Assembly: GCF_013177295.1 (NCBI RefSeq)
Contig: NZ_CP053642.1
Span: 1,798,001 to 1,862,000, forward strand
Reading direction: 5' to 3'
DNA length: 64,000 nucleotides
Source of the DNA: Actinomyces marmotae
Lineage (GTDB): Bacteria; Actinomycetota; Actinomycetes; Actinomycetales; Actinomycetaceae
Under the pieces are notes generated by a model. The model did no database searches. It was not told the origin of the DNA and saw nothing but the letters and a program-made list of their open reading frames with translations. The translations under genes were made by a program, and so were the position numbers. Shown piece after piece: positions 63,393-64,000 of this stretch (its first letter is position 1; every line of letters starts with the position of its first letter).

Positions 63393-64000
63393 TCAGGCCA
63401 GGCTCTTGAGCGTCGCCTCCAGACCGGAGATCGCGGCCTGCGCGGTGGTGGCCCCAGTGATCGCCGGGTAGAGGGCGTCCTGGATGGCGGCGGTGACATC
63501 GCCGTAGTAGACGGCCTTGGGGCGGCTTCTGGCGGAGTCGAGGGACTCCCTGAGCGTGGGCAGGAAGGGGAAGGACTCCAGTTGCGCGGGGTCCTCGTAG
63601 AGGGAGCCGACGATTGGCGCCAGCGTCTGGGTCTCCAGCGCGTAGCGCTCGGAGTCCAGGGAGGTGAACCACTGGATGAATCTCAGCGCGGTGGCCTTGT
63701 TCCTCGAGTAGGCGGAGATCGCGCAGTTGTGTCCACCGAGAGTCGGCACGAACTTCTTGCCGTCGATCATCGGCAGGGGCGCGACGGCGAACTTGTCCTC
63801 ACCCAGGGACTCCATGTCGTTCTTGTACTGGTAGGACCACTGCCGGTAGAAGAGGAGATCGCCGGACTCGAAGGCGTTGCGGCCGTCCTCCTCCTTCCAC
63901 TCCAGGGACTCCTTGGGGATGTAGCGGCCGGCGAAGGCGTCCATGAGGTTCTGGAGCCCGGCGACGGCCTCGGGGGAGTTGATCGCGACCTCCCCCTGGT
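63393..64000 (-). CDS. Sugar-binding protein of the second ABC importer (partial)
   Basis: The C-terminal half of a family 1 solute-binding protein; the reading frame continues past the right edge, where the coding strand reads EVAINSPEAVAGLQNLMDAF. The visible part has AFESGDLLFYRQWSYQY, GHNCAISAYSRNKATALRFI with the substrate-side helix, and VYYGDVTAAIQDALYPAI, typical of trehalose/maltose-binding lipoproteins. Signal peptide and lipobox are off the window. It heads the operon with the two permeases. Confidence 0.88.
   Translation of the reverse strand, partial: QGEVAINSPEAVAGLQNLMDAFAGRYIPKESLEWKEEDGRNAFESGDLLFYRQWSYQYKNDMESLGEDKFAVAPLPMIDGKKFVPTLGGHNCAISAYSRNKATALRFIQWFTSLDSERYALETQTLAPIVGSLYEDPAQLESFPFLPTLRESLDSARSRPKAVYYGDVTAAIQDALYPAITGATTAQAAISGLEATLKSLA

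Overview
The window is high-GC (roughly 70%) actinobacterial chromosome. The gene set points to an Actinomyces-like member of the Actinomycetaceae: an Actinomyces-type surface protein next to an LCP phosphotransferase, a long tandem-domain phosphofructokinase, a HspR-type HAIR site, cysteine-free L32, many leaderless -10/ATG starts and two sugar ABC importers without their own ATPase. The genus is inferred from gene content and was not checked by any search.

Positions 1-9,400 hold a defence island. It contains the end of a class 1 DISARM locus (last part of the DrmMI methylase, then drmA, drmB and drmC, with overlapping or closely spaced genes). Downstream, in clearly lower-GC DNA, lie a candidate HEPN/ApeA-like protein, a small Cys4 protein and a broken regulator-like remnant. 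Positions 9,400-16,130 (minus strand) carry a membrane-anchored lipase-like hydrolase, an unknown helical protein with a long hydrophobic segment, and a large SF1 (UPF1-like) helicase with an internal coiled coil. The last two could be a further, undescribed module.

Positions 16,190-23,810 hold a nitroreductase, hsp20 with an upstream HAIR operator, about 0.8 kb of non-coding higher-order 20-bp repeats, tRNA-Pro(TGG), tRNA-Gly(TCC), rpmF, a YigZ/IMPACT protein, and a cysteine biosynthesis locus. In that locus a short Cys-containing leader peptide precedes cysK and then cysE. A Nei2-type glycosylase follows.

Positions 23,870-32,770 hold glycerate kinase and rpiB (minus), an M13 metallopeptidase, a sortase-anchored surface protein with an LCP protein, and aminopeptidase N. 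Positions 32,890-42,130 are a sugar and PTS region: a GntR/UTRA regulator, split EIIB and EIIA, MalQ with LacI-type operator candidates, a second EIIB, enzyme I, a TesB thioesterase and the ABC-F factor EttA. A perfect 31-bp inverted repeat separates tesB from ettA.

Positions 42,320-50,470 hold sucC, sucD and a fused membrane-protein/PurN gene (minus), then a two-domain phosphofructokinase and a ClC-type channel. Positions 50,560-52,330 contain a coupled OLD-like ATPase and PIN-like protein behind their own leaderless promoter, a candidate defence pair. The rest is an alpha-glucoside uptake and hydrolysis operon with a divergent ROK regulator, a lipoprotein/OmpA-domain pair, a sugar O-acetyltransferase, and a second sugar ABC importer whose binding protein runs off the right edge.

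Most gene names rest on motifs and family resemblance read directly from the translations. No database or structure search was run.
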